A DNA stretch of 64,000 bases from Rhizobiales bacterium 62-17 (lineage in GTDB: Bacteria > Pseudomonadota > Alphaproteobacteria > Rhizobiales > Beijerinckiaceae): positions 310,001-374,000 of the forward strand of contig MKVW01000009.1 in assembly GCA_001898965.1 (NCBI GenBank). The letters are read 5' to 3'. The position numbers and the translations under genes were made by a program. Under the pieces are notes generated by a model. The model did no database searches. It was not told where the DNA came from and saw only the letters and a program-made list of their open reading frames with translations. Positions 8,495 through 17,375 of the stretch are shown here, piece by piece (the stretch's first letter is position 1; each line of letters opens with the position of its first letter).

Positions 8495-9325
8495 CTAAGT
8501 GGTTCTCTCAAACGAGCCATGCCCGGGCTTGAAGGACTTGTCGTCCAGGAACTGCGACAAAGCCTTGCCTCTCCCTCTCTCCGGATCCGCGGCGATGAGC
8601 GCATCGTTCTTGCAGTCGAGGAAATCGAGCGCCTGCTCCTTCGACATGCCGCGTACCGTGCGAATGGCTTCCTTCGTGTAACGCACCGCCGCCGGGCTCT
8701 TGGCTTCCAAGGCGCGCGCCAGCACCATCGTCTCCTCCCTCAGCCGATCGTTGGGCACGGCTTTGTTGACGAATTTCATTTGAGCGGCAGTGGCGCCCGA
8801 GAATTTCTCGCCGGTGACCGAATAGTAGAGGGCATCGCGGTAGTTCATCACCTGTGTCACCGCCCAGGCCACCAGGCCGCCGGGAATAATCCCCCAATTC
8901 ACCTCCGAAAGCCCGAACGTCGCATCCTCGGCCGCGATGGCGAAGTCGCAGGCAATGACCGGCGTGAAGCCACCACCGAAGCAGTATCCGGGCACCATCG
9001 CGATGGTTGCTTTGGGAAAAGCAACAAGCTTGTTCCAGCGCCATTCATGCGCCGCGCGCCGGGAGCGCCGCCGCGCTTTGGGATCGTCTTCCGTCGCCCG
9101 GAAGAAGAGCTTGAGATCCTGACCCGCGCAAAAATTTCCGCCGGCGCCGGTGAGGACGACCACTTTCGTGGCCTCATCATCCTCGGCCCAATCGAGCGCG
9201 GCACACATATCGATGTGCATCTGCGGGCTCATGGCATTCTTCTTTTCCGGGCGATTTAGAATAAGAAATGTCGTGCCGCCATCGCGCTCGATCTTCACGG
9301 TTTCAAAATTCGGCACGTCATCCAT
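8495..9325 (-). CDS. crotonase-family enzyme resembling p-hydroxycinnamoyl-CoA hydratase/lyase
   Basis: This 276-residue protein is a crotonase fold enzyme. Along most of its length it resembles p-hydroxycinnamoyl-CoA hydratase/lyase (HCHL), which converts feruloyl- or coumaroyl-CoA into an aromatic aldehyde plus acetyl-CoA. Shared blocks include LNRPEKKNAMSP, the oxyanion-hole CFGGGF segment, FGLSEVNWGIIPG with the catalytic Glu (Glu143 of HCHL) and the C-terminal QFLDDKSFKPG. Several substrate-pocket residues differ from HCHL by eye alignment: Met70 to Gln, Tyr75 to Phe, Ser123 to Thr, and both candidate positions for Tyr239 are Phe/Asp. A related but altered acyl-CoA substrate is therefore likely. 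Its start overlaps the stop of the CoA-transferase gene, with GGAG seven bases before the second ATG, so the two are translationally coupled. Confidence 0.8.
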   Translation of the reverse strand: MDDVPNFETVKIERDGGTTFLILNRPEKKNAMSPQMHIDMCAALDWAEDDEATKVVVLTGAGGNFCAGQDLKLFFRATEDDPKARRRSRRAAHEWRWNKLVAFPKATIAMVPGYCFGGGFTPVIACDFAIAAEDATFGLSEVNWGIIPGGLVAWAVTQVMNYRDALYYSVTGEKFSGATAAQMKFVNKAVPNDRLREETMVLARALEAKSPAAVRYTKEAIRTVRGMSKEQALDFLDCKNDALIAADPERGRGKALSQFLDDKSFKPGHGSFERTT

Positions 9326-10490
9326 TATCATGCTCCGTCAAGTGTTCTGTTCGATCCAGCCGCGTCGAGGAATTAAGTTCGTCGAGAATGGCTTGCGTGT
9401 GCTCGCCCAGAAGCGGTGGTGCCCGCATGTTTGAATTGAGCCGTCGGCCATCGGCGAGAACCGGACAGTCGATGCCGATGACATCGCCGCGTTGCGGGTG
9501 CTTCATGGTCACCGTGGTTTGCAGCGCCGCAACCTGCGGATCGGCAAGCACCTCGTCCACACGATGGATCGGCGCATAGGGCACGTCGGCGACGGAGAGC
9601 CTTTGGCTCCATTCGGCGCGACTGCGCCTCTGAAACAATTGCGCGAGTTCATCGCGCAACACGCGATAATTTTTCGTCCGATCAGAATGTCGCAGAAAGC
9701 GGTGATCGCTCAGAAGGTGGGGAGCCTCCAGCGCCTCGATCAAAGACCGCCAGAATTTCTCGGTCGTCGACAGATGCAGTGAAATCAGCCCGCCGTCCTT
9801 GCATCTGAGCGAAAAACACTGCGAACGAGAGGGGCGCGTGTATCGATCGCTGACGGTGCCGGTCTGCGTGAATTCCGCAAACCGATCTTGGATGAAGGCG
9901 ATAGAGGCTTCCAGCATATTGACCTCGAGACGCTGGCCGAGCCCGGTGCGCGATCGCTGATGCAGTGCGCCCATGATGGCATAGGCTGCATACATCGCCG
10001 TGGCCGTGTCCGAGATCGTCGGCCCAATCGACTCTGGATGATCGGGATCGACGAACAGGCTGCTGATGCCGCTCAATGCCTGGCCGACGGAATCGAAGGC
10101 TGGCCGCGCGCGATCAGGCCCGGTCGACCCAAAACCCGTAATGGAGCAGTGAATGAGCCTGGGATATTTAGCGCGCAGGCGCGCGGGCGAGAACCCCAGC
10201 TTTTCAAGGGCTGCGGGACGCATATTGTCGATCAGGATGTCGGCTGTATCCAGCAACCTGTCTTGGATGGCGCGACCGGCAGCGGTGGTTGCGTCAATGA
10301 CGATACTGCGCTTGTTGCGATTGTAAGCGCAGAAGGTCGGACCGTAGTCATCGCCGTGGCTGCGCCGAAAGGGATCGCCAGCCGGCCGCTCAAGCTTGAT
10401 GACATCGGCACCGAAGTCACCAAGCATCATGGCGGCCAATGGCGCGGTGATGAACGAGCCGACATCAATCACACGAATGCCAGTCAACAT
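9318..10490 (-). CDS. CaiB/BaiF family (family III) acyl-CoA transferase
   Basis: Family III CoA-transferases move CoA between acyl-CoA and a free acid through an aspartyl-CoA thioester. The 390-residue protein starts with the hallmark GIRVIDVGSFITAPLAAMMLGDFGADVIKLE. It continues with RNKRSIVID, the ITGFGSTGP loop and the FDSVGQALSG segment carrying the catalytic Asp. The start at 10490 (MLTGIRVID) fits the family; an ATG 27 bases upstream is possible. It is coupled by overlap to the HCHL-like crotonase downstream, suggesting the transferase activates the acid that the crotonase then acts on. A 162-base region holding a candidate operator separates it from the MarR gene. Confidence 0.9.
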   Translation of the reverse strand: MLTGIRVIDVGSFITAPLAAMMLGDFGADVIKLERPAGDPFRRSHGDDYGPTFCAYNRNKRSIVIDATTAAGRAIQDRLLDTADILIDNMRPAALEKLGFSPARLRAKYPRLIHCSITGFGSTGPDRARPAFDSVGQALSGISSLFVDPDHPESIGPTISDTATAMYAAYAIMGALHQRSRTGLGQRLEVNMLEASIAFIQDRFAEFTQTGTVSDRYTRPSRSQCFSLRCKDGGLISLHLSTTEKFWRSLIEALEAPHLLSDHRFLRHSDRTKNYRVLRDELAQLFQRRSRAEWSQRLSVADVPYAPIHRVDEVLADPQVAALQTTVTMKHPQRGDVIGIDCPVLADGRRLNSNMRAPPLLGEHTQAILDELNSSTRLDRTEHLTEHDNG

Positions 10491-10599
10491 CGTCTTGTCC
10501 CTGCGTCCAGAAGGCATGTGCGATGGAGATGAAAATGCGCCGACGCCCCGTCACACGACGGACGCCGGCAAAGTTTCATTCCTCCCAGATGATTTTCTT

Positions 10600-10617
10600 T
10601 ATGGTATGCCTACCATA
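10600..10617. promoter_or_regulatory. perfect inverted repeat, candidate MarR operator
   Basis: TATGGTA-TGCC-TACCATA is a perfect 7-bp inverted repeat with a 4-base spacer. It lies between marR and the CoA-transferase gene in the promoter region expected for the catabolic operon. Size and symmetry fit a MarR dimer site; binding by the adjacent regulator is inferred. Confidence 0.6.
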
Positions 10618-10679
10618 CGGATTTTGTCAAACGCGAACCGACCAGTGGTCGAGCGTTAGCCATGCACCCGATGAAACGA

Positions 10680-11186
10680 TCAGCGCGCGGCTTCGGCTGG
10701 CTCGTCTTCGTGCGCGATCTCGGCAGCACGCTGCTTCGATGCGGCGTTCAAATTCGAAGTTACTTGCGCTAACAGATCAAACAGTTGACGGTAGGCCTGC
10801 TTGCTGAGTTCACCACGCGCGGTCGTGTTGGTCACCGCCGCATGGTCGGCCAAACGGGTCACCATGTCATTTCCCGCTGCTGTCATCGACAGGATGATTT
10901 TCCGCTTGTCGGTGGCGTCACGGCGGCCGCGGATCAACTTGCGGCTCTTCAGGGCTTCGATATCGTCGGTCGCGGAAGCGCGCGTGATCCCCGCTCTCTG
11001 GGCGAGTTCGACTTGCGACAGGTTTTCCTCAATGCTCAGAATCCAGAGAAAGGTGAATTGCAGCGGCGTGATCCTATGCGCCGCGAATCCCGCCTCAAGC
11101 TCTTTCGTGTAGGCGCGATGCGCTTCTCTCAGAAAAAAGCCCAGTCCTGCTTTCCCAAGCTTAGATGAAACCGAAAGTGTTTCCAT
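10680..11186 (-). CDS. MarR-family transcriptional regulator
   Basis: A 168-residue winged-helix regulator. The recognition region is visible as SQVELAQRAGITRASATDDIEALKSRKLI, followed by the wing RGRRDATDKRKIILSMTAAG, both typical of MarR/HcaR/FerR-like proteins. These usually repress aromatic or hydroxycinnamate catabolic genes and release DNA on binding an aromatic acid or its CoA thioester. It is the first gene of the minus-strand group leading to the CoA-transferase and HCHL-like crotonase, with a perfect inverted repeat directly downstream of it. A role as local repressor with an acyl-CoA effector is inferred. It is 47 bases from the ndvA stop on the same strand. Confidence 0.88.
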   Translation of the reverse strand: METLSVSSKLGKAGLGFFLREAHRAYTKELEAGFAAHRITPLQFTFLWILSIEENLSQVELAQRAGITRASATDDIEALKSRKLIRGRRDATDKRKIILSMTAAGNDMVTRLADHAAVTNTTARGELSKQAYRQLFDLLAQVTSNLNAASKQRAAEIAHEDEPAEAAR

Positions 11187-11233
11187 GGAAAGGCACTCAG
11201 TTACAGCCGAAACAAACCTACATCCAGGCAGAC

Positions 11234-12991
11234 CTAATGCGCGTCGGCCATGAACTGCGCCCGCGCCAAAGCGGCGAATTTACCGTTCAGCGCGACCAGC
11301 TCATCAAACGTTCCGCTCTCGACCACCCGGCCCTGATCGAACACCAGAATGCGCGAGGCATTGCGGATCGTCGCCAGACGGTGGGCAATGATGAAAGTGG
11401 TGCGGCCCTGCATGGCGGCTTCCAGCGCCGCCTGCAATAATTTCTCCGTCGTCGCATCGAGCGCGCTCGTCGCTTCGTCGAAAATCATGATCGGCGGATC
11501 TTTGAGCAGCGCACGGGCGATGGCGACGCGCTGACGCTCGCCGCCCGACAAGGAACGACCACGCTCGCCGACAACGGTCTTGAGCCCGTCCGGCTGGCGC
11601 TCGATGAAGTCCTTCGCCTGCGCCCGCTCGATGGCGATCTGCACTTCTTCGTCGGTCGCATCGGGTTTGCCGACGCGGATGTTTTCCTCGATCGAACGGG
11701 CAAACAGCATCGGCTCCTGGAACACGACGCCGATATTGCGACGAAGCGATTCGAGCGTCATGGCGCGAATGTCGACACCATCGATTAGCACTCCGCCCTT
11801 CACCGGATCATAAACCCGGTGCAGCAGACCCAATGTCGTCGATTTGCCCGAGCCGGTGGCGCCGACCAGGGCGATGGTTTCGCCAGGCGAAACGTCGAAG
11901 CTGACATCATCGACGGCGACGCGGCGCGTGTCATAGTTGAACGTCACATGATCGAAGATCACACGCCCTTCCAGCCGGCCGATGTCGCGCGCACCCGGCA
12001 GGTCACTCACCTGCGGCTTGGTGTCGAGCACATCGAAATATTCCTGCATCTTCGGTGCCACCATGAACATCCAGTTCACGAAGGTAACCACCTGTTCGAG
12101 CTTGCTGACGAGCAAGGCGGCGAAGCTCATGAAGGTGACGATCTGGCCGATGGTCGTCAGCCCGTGCATGTAGAGCCAGGTGCCGAGCAGAAAGATCGAC
12201 AGCAAGGTCAGGGTCGCCGCGGCGCGCGTCGCCACCGCCGCCAAGGCCCACCAGGAGAGCACCGGGATCTGCGCCTTCAGGAACATGTCGCTGATGCTGC
12301 GCAATGCCTGCGACTCGCGCTGGATGCGCGTGAAACTCTGAATGACCGGCACATTGCCCAGCGCGTCCGAGGCGCGTTCAGCGAGATCGGTCGACAGCAT
12401 CTCGACCTGGCCCTGCAGACGCTCGGTGTGATGCAGCACCCACCACATCACGGCCGCGAACAGGAACACCAGCACCACCAGCAAGGCGCCCAGCCGCCAA
12501 TTGATGAACATGGTCGCCGGCAGCAGGATGAACAGGCCGACGAAGGACGAACAATTGTCGCGAAAGAAAGTCAGCCACAGGCCGGCCATCGAGGTCGCGC
12601 CGTCGAGCATGGTCTTCAACAGGCGGCCGGAATGAACCGAAGAGTGGAAGCCGAGCGGCAGATGCAGCACGTGCTCGAAATATTGTCCCATCACGACCAG
12701 GCGGCGCCGGTGCGACAGCCGGTCGGCATGCATGGCGACCAGCACCGAGGCGGCGATGGTGAAGAAGCCGAACGCGCCCCAAGCGCCCATCAGGACGCTC
12801 AACTCGTTCCAGCTCACCGCCCGCGCCTCTTTCTGGGCTTCCGTCAGCTTGTCGATGATGCGGCCGAACAGGACCGGCTCGGCGAAGGCCGCGACCGCCA
12901 GCGCCATATTGGCGAGCACCAGGGCAATGGCGAGGTTGCGCTCGCTGCCGAGCTGGCCAAGGACGCGGATATAAAGCTTAAAAATCTTCAT
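11234..12991 (-). CDS. ndvA: cyclic beta-(1,2)-glucan ABC exporter (ATPase-permease)
   Basis: A 585-residue half-transporter with an N-terminal six-helix transmembrane domain (about residues 20-310) and a C-terminal ATPase (about 340-575). It has Walker A GATGSGKST, Q-loop VVFQEPMLF, signature LSGGERQR, Walker B IMIFDEATSALD and the H-loop His in IIAHRLATI. Length, the N-terminal FKLYIRVLGQLGSERN segment and the SSVHSGRLLKTMLDG region match NdvA/ChvA, which exports cyclic beta-1,2-glucan to the periplasm for osmotic adaptation and plant interaction. The glucan synthase ndvB/chvB is not in the window, which is common. It is divergent from the CoA-transferase pair. Confidence 0.93.
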   Translation of the reverse strand: MKIFKLYIRVLGQLGSERNLAIALVLANMALAVAAFAEPVLFGRIIDKLTEAQKEARAVSWNELSVLMGAWGAFGFFTIAASVLVAMHADRLSHRRRLVVMGQYFEHVLHLPLGFHSSVHSGRLLKTMLDGATSMAGLWLTFFRDNCSSFVGLFILLPATMFINWRLGALLVVLVFLFAAVMWWVLHHTERLQGQVEMLSTDLAERASDALGNVPVIQSFTRIQRESQALRSISDMFLKAQIPVLSWWALAAVATRAAATLTLLSIFLLGTWLYMHGLTTIGQIVTFMSFAALLVSKLEQVVTFVNWMFMVAPKMQEYFDVLDTKPQVSDLPGARDIGRLEGRVIFDHVTFNYDTRRVAVDDVSFDVSPGETIALVGATGSGKSTTLGLLHRVYDPVKGGVLIDGVDIRAMTLESLRRNIGVVFQEPMLFARSIEENIRVGKPDATDEEVQIAIERAQAKDFIERQPDGLKTVVGERGRSLSGGERQRVAIARALLKDPPIMIFDEATSALDATTEKLLQAALEAAMQGRTTFIIAHRLATIRNASRILVFDQGRVVESGTFDELVALNGKFAALARAQFMADAH

Positions 12992-13233
12992 TCGCCGTCT
13001 CTACCGGGTCTTTCGCGACAAGATAATCCATACATGAATAACCCGGCTATAATCGAGCCGCGCCGGCTGCGCCAGCCATGGCCGCTCGGCGAGAGCGCAT
13101 CAGAATCGTATTACATGGCGGGTCAACGGCCCCCTGACATCCCCCGTTCCCCGCCGGCCGATAAATGGCTTGGATTCAGCGGGGCTGGCGGGTATTCATC
13201 TGCGGTCACTTTCCGACATTTTCCGGTGGTTCC

Positions 13234-13941
13234 ATGAACAAGGTATATCCTGACGCCCGTAGCGCCATGGCCGGTCTGCTTAAGGACAACATGACGATCA
13301 TGTCCGGCGGCTTTGGTCTCTGCGGTATTGCTGAAGTTCTTGCCGACGCGATTCTCGAATCCGGCGTTAAGGGCCTGACTGTCATTTCCAACAATGCTGG
13401 CGTCGACGGCATTGGCCTCGGCAAGCTTTTGGAAACCCGGCAGATCAAAAAAATGATCTCCTCCTATGTCGGCGAGAACAAGATTTTCGCCCAGCAGTAT
13501 CTGGCCGGCGAGCTGGAGCTGGAATTCACGCCGCAAGGCACGCTGTCGGAGCGCATCCGCGCGGGTGGCGCCGGCATCCCGGCCTTCTTCACCAAGACCG
13601 GCGTCGGCACGATCATCGCCGAAGGCAAGGAAGTGCGTGAATTCGACGGCGAGAAATATGTGATGGAGCGGGCGCTGCGCGCCGACCTGTCGATCATTCA
13701 CGCCTGGAAGGCAGACACCGAGGGCAATCTTGTGTTCCGCAAGACGGCGCGCAATTTCAACCCGATGATGGCGACCGCCGGCAAGGTCACCGTGGTCGAG
13801 GTGGAAGAGCTGGTCGAAGCCGGCCAGATCAATCCCGACAGCATTCATACGCCCGGCATCTTCGTCAATCGCATCGTGCTGGCGAAGGACGCCCCCAAGC
13901 GCATCGAGTTCCGCACCACGCGCAAGCGCGTGATGGCATAG
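13234..13941 (+). CDS. scoA: 3-oxoacid CoA-transferase subunit A
   Basis: A 235-residue alpha subunit of a family I CoA-transferase, which transfers CoA from succinyl-CoA to acetoacetate or 3-oxoadipate. The family signature [16 protein letters not shown] is near the N-terminus, followed by [16 protein letters not shown] and the [19 protein letters not shown] segment. The ATG at 13234 is chosen because it precedes the conserved [12 protein letters not shown] start; an in-frame upstream extension looks like leader sequence. The beta subunit gene follows after 22 bases and the two products form the enzyme. Succinyl-CoA:acetoacetate specificity (scoAB) is favoured over 3-oxoadipate (pcaIJ) because no pca genes are present, but the sequence does not decide it. 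Confidence 0.92.
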   Translation: MNKVYPDARSAMAGLLKDNMTIMSGGFGLCGIAEVLADAILESGVKGLTVISNNAGVDGIGLGKLLETRQIKKMISSYVGENKIFAQQYLAGELELEFTPQGTLSERIRAGGAGIPAFFTKTGVGTIIAEGKEVREFDGEKYVMERALRADLSIIHAWKADTEGNLVFRKTARNFNPMMATAGKVTVVEVEELVEAGQINPDSIHTPGIFVNRIVLAKDAPKRIEFRTTRKRVMA

Positions 13942-13963
13942 CTATCGTAAAGGGAGAGGCACT

Positions 13964-14623
13964 ATGGCCTGGACACGCGAACAAATGGCCGCCCGCGCCG
14001 CGAAAGAGCTGCAGGACGGGTTTTACGTCAATCTCGGCATCGGCATTCCGACGCTGGTTTCCAACTACATTCCCGCTGGCATCAGCGTGCAATTGCAAAG
14101 CGAGAACGGCATGCTCGGCATGGGTCCGTTCCCCTATGAAGGGGACGAGGACGCCGATCTCATCAACGCCGGCAAGCAGACGATCACCGAACTGCCGACG
14201 ACGAGCTATTTCTCGTCCGCCGACTCCTTCGCCATGATCCGCGGCGGTCACATCGACCTGTCGATCCTCGGCGCCATGCAGGTGGCCCAGAACGGCGATC
14301 TCGCCAACTGGATGATCCCCGGCAAGATGGTGAAGGGCATGGGCGGCGCGATGGATCTCGTCGCCGGCGTCAAGAAAGTCGTCGTCGTCATGGAACATGT
14401 CGCCAAGGACGGCCCGAAACTGCTCAGCCGCTGCACGCTGCCGCTGACCGGCGCCGGCGTCGTCGACATCGTCATCACCGATCTCGGCGTCTTCAAGGTC
14501 GATCAGAAGGGCAAGGACGGTTTGACCCTGCTCGAACTGGCCGACGGCGTCACGCTCGAGGAAATCAAGAGCAAGACAGAAGCGCCGTTCAAAGTGGCGC
14601 CGGGTCTCGCCGTCGCGGCGTGA
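13964..14623 (+). CDS. scoB: 3-oxoacid CoA-transferase subunit B
   Basis: A 219-residue beta subunit. It carries the catalytic Glu in the SENGMLG motif (near residue 46), which forms the glutamyl-CoA intermediate, preceded by [30 protein letters not shown] and [14 protein letters not shown] follow as in SCOT-type enzymes. A Shine-Dalgarno (AGGGAGAGG) precedes the ATG. The gene ends the pair and a strong terminator follows, so scoAB is a two-gene operon likely used for ketone body, polyhydroxyalkanoate-derived acetoacetate or aromatic catabolism. Confidence 0.93.
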   Translation: MAWTREQMAARAAKELQDGFYVNLGIGIPTLVSNYIPAGISVQLQSENGMLGMGPFPYEGDEDADLINAGKQTITELPTTSYFSSADSFAMIRGGHIDLSILGAMQVAQNGDLANWMIPGKMVKGMGGAMDLVAGVKKVVVVMEHVAKDGPKLLSRCTLPLTGAGVVDIVITDLGVFKVDQKGKDGLTLLELADGVTLEEIKSKTEAPFKVAPGLAVAA

Positions 14624-14650
14624 TTTTAAGCGTCAAACACGTCTTTTCGC

Positions 14651-14676
14651 GCCGGGCTCAATGCCCGGCGTTTTTT
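14651..14676 (+). terminator. rho-independent terminator of scoAB
   Basis: GCCGGGC-TCAAT-GCCCGGC forms a perfect 7-bp GC stem followed by G and six T residues, 28 bases after the scoB stop. Confidence 0.9.
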
Positions 14677-14767
14677 GTTGGAACCGTTCGTCCGGCCATG
14701 CATTTCGCCAAGTGGCGGGACGAGATAGACTGGCGCCAAAATCCATAAATTCGTCAGGGAGTTTTCA

Positions 14768-15532
14768 ATGTCATATCTGGGCATGGTCACCGAGGTTGTG
14801 CCGTTCGCCGCCCACGGGGGCGAGGCGGGACAGGCCTATTACGCGCGGCCGACGACGCAGCAGACCGTCGGCGGCGTCGTGCTGATCCACCATATGCCCG
14901 GCTGGGACGACTGGATTCAGGAGGCGACGCGCAAGCTCGCCCATTTCGGCTTCGCCTGCATTGCCCCCGATCTCTACTTCCGTGAACGGCCGGGCTCACC
15001 CGACGATTGCGCCGCCCGCGCCCGCGCCAAGGGCGGCGTCAGCGACGACCAGGTGATGGGCGATGTCGCCGGCGCCATGGCCTTTTTGCGCGCGCAATCC
15101 AACAGCAACGGCAAGGTCGGCGTGATGGGCTTCTGCTCCGGCGGCCGCCACACTTATCTCGCCGCCTGCCGGCTCAAGCGCATCGATGCCGCCGTCGACT
15201 GCTGGGGCGGTCGCGTGATCGTCGAGGATCCCGCCGACATCACGCCGGCCCGGCCGGTGGCACCGATCGAATTGTCGGCCGGCATCTCCTGCCCCCTGCT
15301 CGGCATTTTCGGCAATGACGACGCCAATCCGAGCCCGAAACAGGTCAACGACACCGAAGCCGTGCTGAAAAAACTCGGCAAAACCTACGAATTCCACCGC
15401 TACGACGGCGCCGGTCACGGCTTTTTCGCCGCCGATCGGCCGGCCTATCGGCCCGAACAGGCCACCGACGGCTGGCGCAAGGTCATCGATTTTCTCGACC
15501 GCACCATCGGCCCGCGCGCCCGCTTCGCCTGA
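14768..15532 (+). CDS. dienelactone hydrolase-family protein
   Basis: A 254-residue cytoplasmic alpha/beta hydrolase of the dienelactone hydrolase family. The nucleophile elbow is GFCSGG with Cys instead of Ser, as in carboxymethylenebutenolidase. The rest of the triad is recognisable as Asp in FGNDDANPSP and His in DGAGHGFF. VLIHHMPGWDDW near the N-terminus is the oxyanion strand. True dienelactone hydrolases act in chlorocatechol degradation, but many relatives are general esterases; no chlorocatechol genes are nearby, so the substrate is open. A small conserved gene follows after 21 bases and the two are probably co-transcribed. Confidence 0.85.
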   Translation: MSYLGMVTEVVPFAAHGGEAGQAYYARPTTQQTVGGVVLIHHMPGWDDWIQEATRKLAHFGFACIAPDLYFRERPGSPDDCAARARAKGGVSDDQVMGDVAGAMAFLRAQSNSNGKVGVMGFCSGGRHTYLAACRLKRIDAAVDCWGGRVIVEDPADITPARPVAPIELSAGISCPLLGIFGNDDANPSPKQVNDTEAVLKKLGKTYEFHRYDGAGHGFFAADRPAYRPEQATDGWRKVIDFLDRTIGPRARFA

Positions 15533-15553
15533 AGAACATCAAGGAAACCCGCC

Positions 15554-15829
15554 ATGTGCTCATACATCGTCGAAAAGGTCGCCCTCTACGGCAGCGCCAA
15601 GGCGCAAACGGACTGGCGCAGCATCGACACCGCCCATGTCTATTTCGACCATCCGTTCCACACGCCGCTCGACCACGCCCTGTCGATCGACTTCATCAAC
15701 GAAGCGGCCGGCGGGCGTGAGCGCATCGCCGTGGAACTGTCGGCCGAAACCGCCCGCGAACTGGTGAAGGCGATCTCCGCCGCTCTCGATCGCGGCGAGA
15801 TGGAACACGCCGGTCTTAACCAGTATTGA
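15554..15829 (+). CDS. small conserved protein (DUF6295-like)
   Basis: A 91-residue soluble protein with no signal peptide or membrane helix. It begins MCSYIVEKVALYGSAKA, contains a YFDHPFHTPLDHALSIDF block rich in His/Asp, and ends with a helix (VELSAETARELVKAISAALDRGEM). I recall this organisation as DUF6295, a family of unknown function common in Hyphomicrobiales; that assignment is from memory. It directly follows the dienelactone hydrolase-family gene, with a ribosome binding site in the 21-base gap. The YDHP-like block could bind metal, but no function is known. Confidence 0.7.
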   Translation: MCSYIVEKVALYGSAKAQTDWRSIDTAHVYFDHPFHTPLDHALSIDFINEAAGGRERIAVELSAETARELVKAISAALDRGEMEHAGLNQY

Positions 15830-15956
15830 GGCTTTCCCGTCACAGTAGAAAGTTACGTTCCGATCCGGGATATACAGTTCTTCCCGGGTACTATATGGTT
15901 TAGCTGGGGTTAAGCTGGCCTGGACAGCCGGCTAACGCGTGTAAGGAGCGTAAGGG

Positions 15957-17366
15957 GTGGCTGCGAAAATCTCGCCGGATTGCGGGCCGGCGAACGTTTG
16001 GGGGCGTGGCGATCAATCGGGGACGCGCCTCGGCCGATGGATTCAACGTCAGGCCGTCACCGCGCTGGGCGCGGCATTTCTCGTCCTTTCAACGGCTTCC
16101 TCGCAAGCGCAAACGGCGCAGCGAGCCGAGTTCGAACAGTTGTTCCAGGCCTCCCTGCGCAATCCCAGCGACGCCGCCTTGGCCTTCCGCTTCGCCGAAG
16201 TCGCCTCCCAGATTCAGGATTACGAAGCCGCCATCGGCGCGCTCGAGCGCATCCTGTTTTACAACAGCACCCTCGGCCGCGTTCGATTGGAACTCGGCAT
16301 TCTTTACTTCCGCCTCGGCTCTTATGCACAGGCCAAATCTTATCTTGAAACGGTTCTGGCCGAGCCGAACGTGCCCTTCGAAGTGCGCGCCCGCGTCCAG
16401 CCCTACCTGACCGAAATCGAGCGCCGTAACAGCCGGCACGGCTTCCAGGCTTTCGCCCAGATCGGCGTGCGCCATCAGAGCAATGCCAATGCCGGGCCGG
16501 ACGGCGGCAATGTCCGCATCTTCGGTTTCGACGGACAGATCAGCCAGAACTTCGCCCGCCGGCCGGACTGGAATCTCTTCGCCCTCGGCGGCATGCGCTA
16601 TGTCTATGACTTCGACAATCAGCGCGGCGACACCTGGGAAACCTTGGTGCAGGGCTACGCGACGCGGCAGAACCGCTTCACCCAGCTCGACGTCCTGCTC
16701 GGCGAGATCAACACCGGCCCGCGTCTCGCCATCCTGCCGGATGTGCTGACCGGCTGGACGTTCCGCCCCTATGTCATCGCCAACGGCTTCCAGCTCGGCG
16801 GCAATCCCTACATGCGCACCTTGGGCTATGGCGCCAGCGTCGCCGCGCCGACGCCATTCGGCGGCATCATCGAAGTGGGCGCCGAAAGCCGTCGCCGCAC
16901 CTTCTCCAATTCCTTCACCTATCCGACCGCCTTCGGCCAGACCGGCCGGCTCGACAACGCCTATGCCACCTTCGTCTATCCGGTGGCGCCTTGGGCGCGG
17001 TTGAACCTGCGCGCCGTGCTCGGCCGCAATGCCTCGATCGAAAGCTACAATTCCTTCAACCAGAACGGCTTTGAAGCATCGCTGTCGATGGACTTCGAAC
17101 CGCCTTTCGCGGCAATCCAGAAGCGCTGGACGGTGACGCCTTTCGTCAGTCGCTACGCCACCCGCTATACGACGCCCAACATCATCATCGATCCGTTCGT
17201 GCGTCGCAACGATATCGACTGGCGTGCCGGCGTCGCCTTCGACATGCCGGTGCATGAGAATTTCGGTTTCGGTGCGCAGCTCGTGTGGTCGAAGACCACG
17301 TCGAGCCTGGCCAACTACCGCACCAATAATTTCACCATCGTGATGGGCCCCACGGCTCGCTATTGA
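15957..17366 (+). CDS. TPR plus outer-membrane beta-barrel protein, Slam-like (DUF560)
   Basis: This 469-residue protein has a cleavable signal (core AVTALGAAFLVLSTASSQAQ, cleavage near residue 52). A TPR-like helical domain follows (about 55-150, for example YEAAIGALERILFYN and GILYFRLGSYAQAKSYLETVL). The remaining 300 residues consist of alternating aromatic/polar strands ending in an aromatic residue (TARY), the sign of an outer-membrane beta-barrel. The layout and length match Slam proteins (surface lipoprotein assembly modulator, type XI secretion), including the GVRHQSNANAGP stretch at the TPR/barrel junction. The next gene, ten bases downstream, ends in a TbpB-like domain, the usual Slam cargo type. 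Start is GTG at 15957 with AAGGAG upstream. A different TPR-barrel family is possible. Confidence 0.7.
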   Translation: MAAKISPDCGPANVWGRGDQSGTRLGRWIQRQAVTALGAAFLVLSTASSQAQTAQRAEFEQLFQASLRNPSDAALAFRFAEVASQIQDYEAAIGALERILFYNSTLGRVRLELGILYFRLGSYAQAKSYLETVLAEPNVPFEVRARVQPYLTEIERRNSRHGFQAFAQIGVRHQSNANAGPDGGNVRIFGFDGQISQNFARRPDWNLFALGGMRYVYDFDNQRGDTWETLVQGYATRQNRFTQLDVLLGEINTGPRLAILPDVLTGWTFRPYVIANGFQLGGNPYMRTLGYGASVAAPTPFGGIIEVGAESRRRTFSNSFTYPTAFGQTGRLDNAYATFVYPVAPWARLNLRAVLGRNASIESYNSFNQNGFEASLSMDFEPPFAAIQKRWTVTPFVSRYATRYTTPNIIIDPFVRRNDIDWRAGVAFDMPVHENFGFGAQLVWSKTTSSLANYRTNNFTIVMGPTARY

Positions 17367-17375
17367 TCGGAGACG

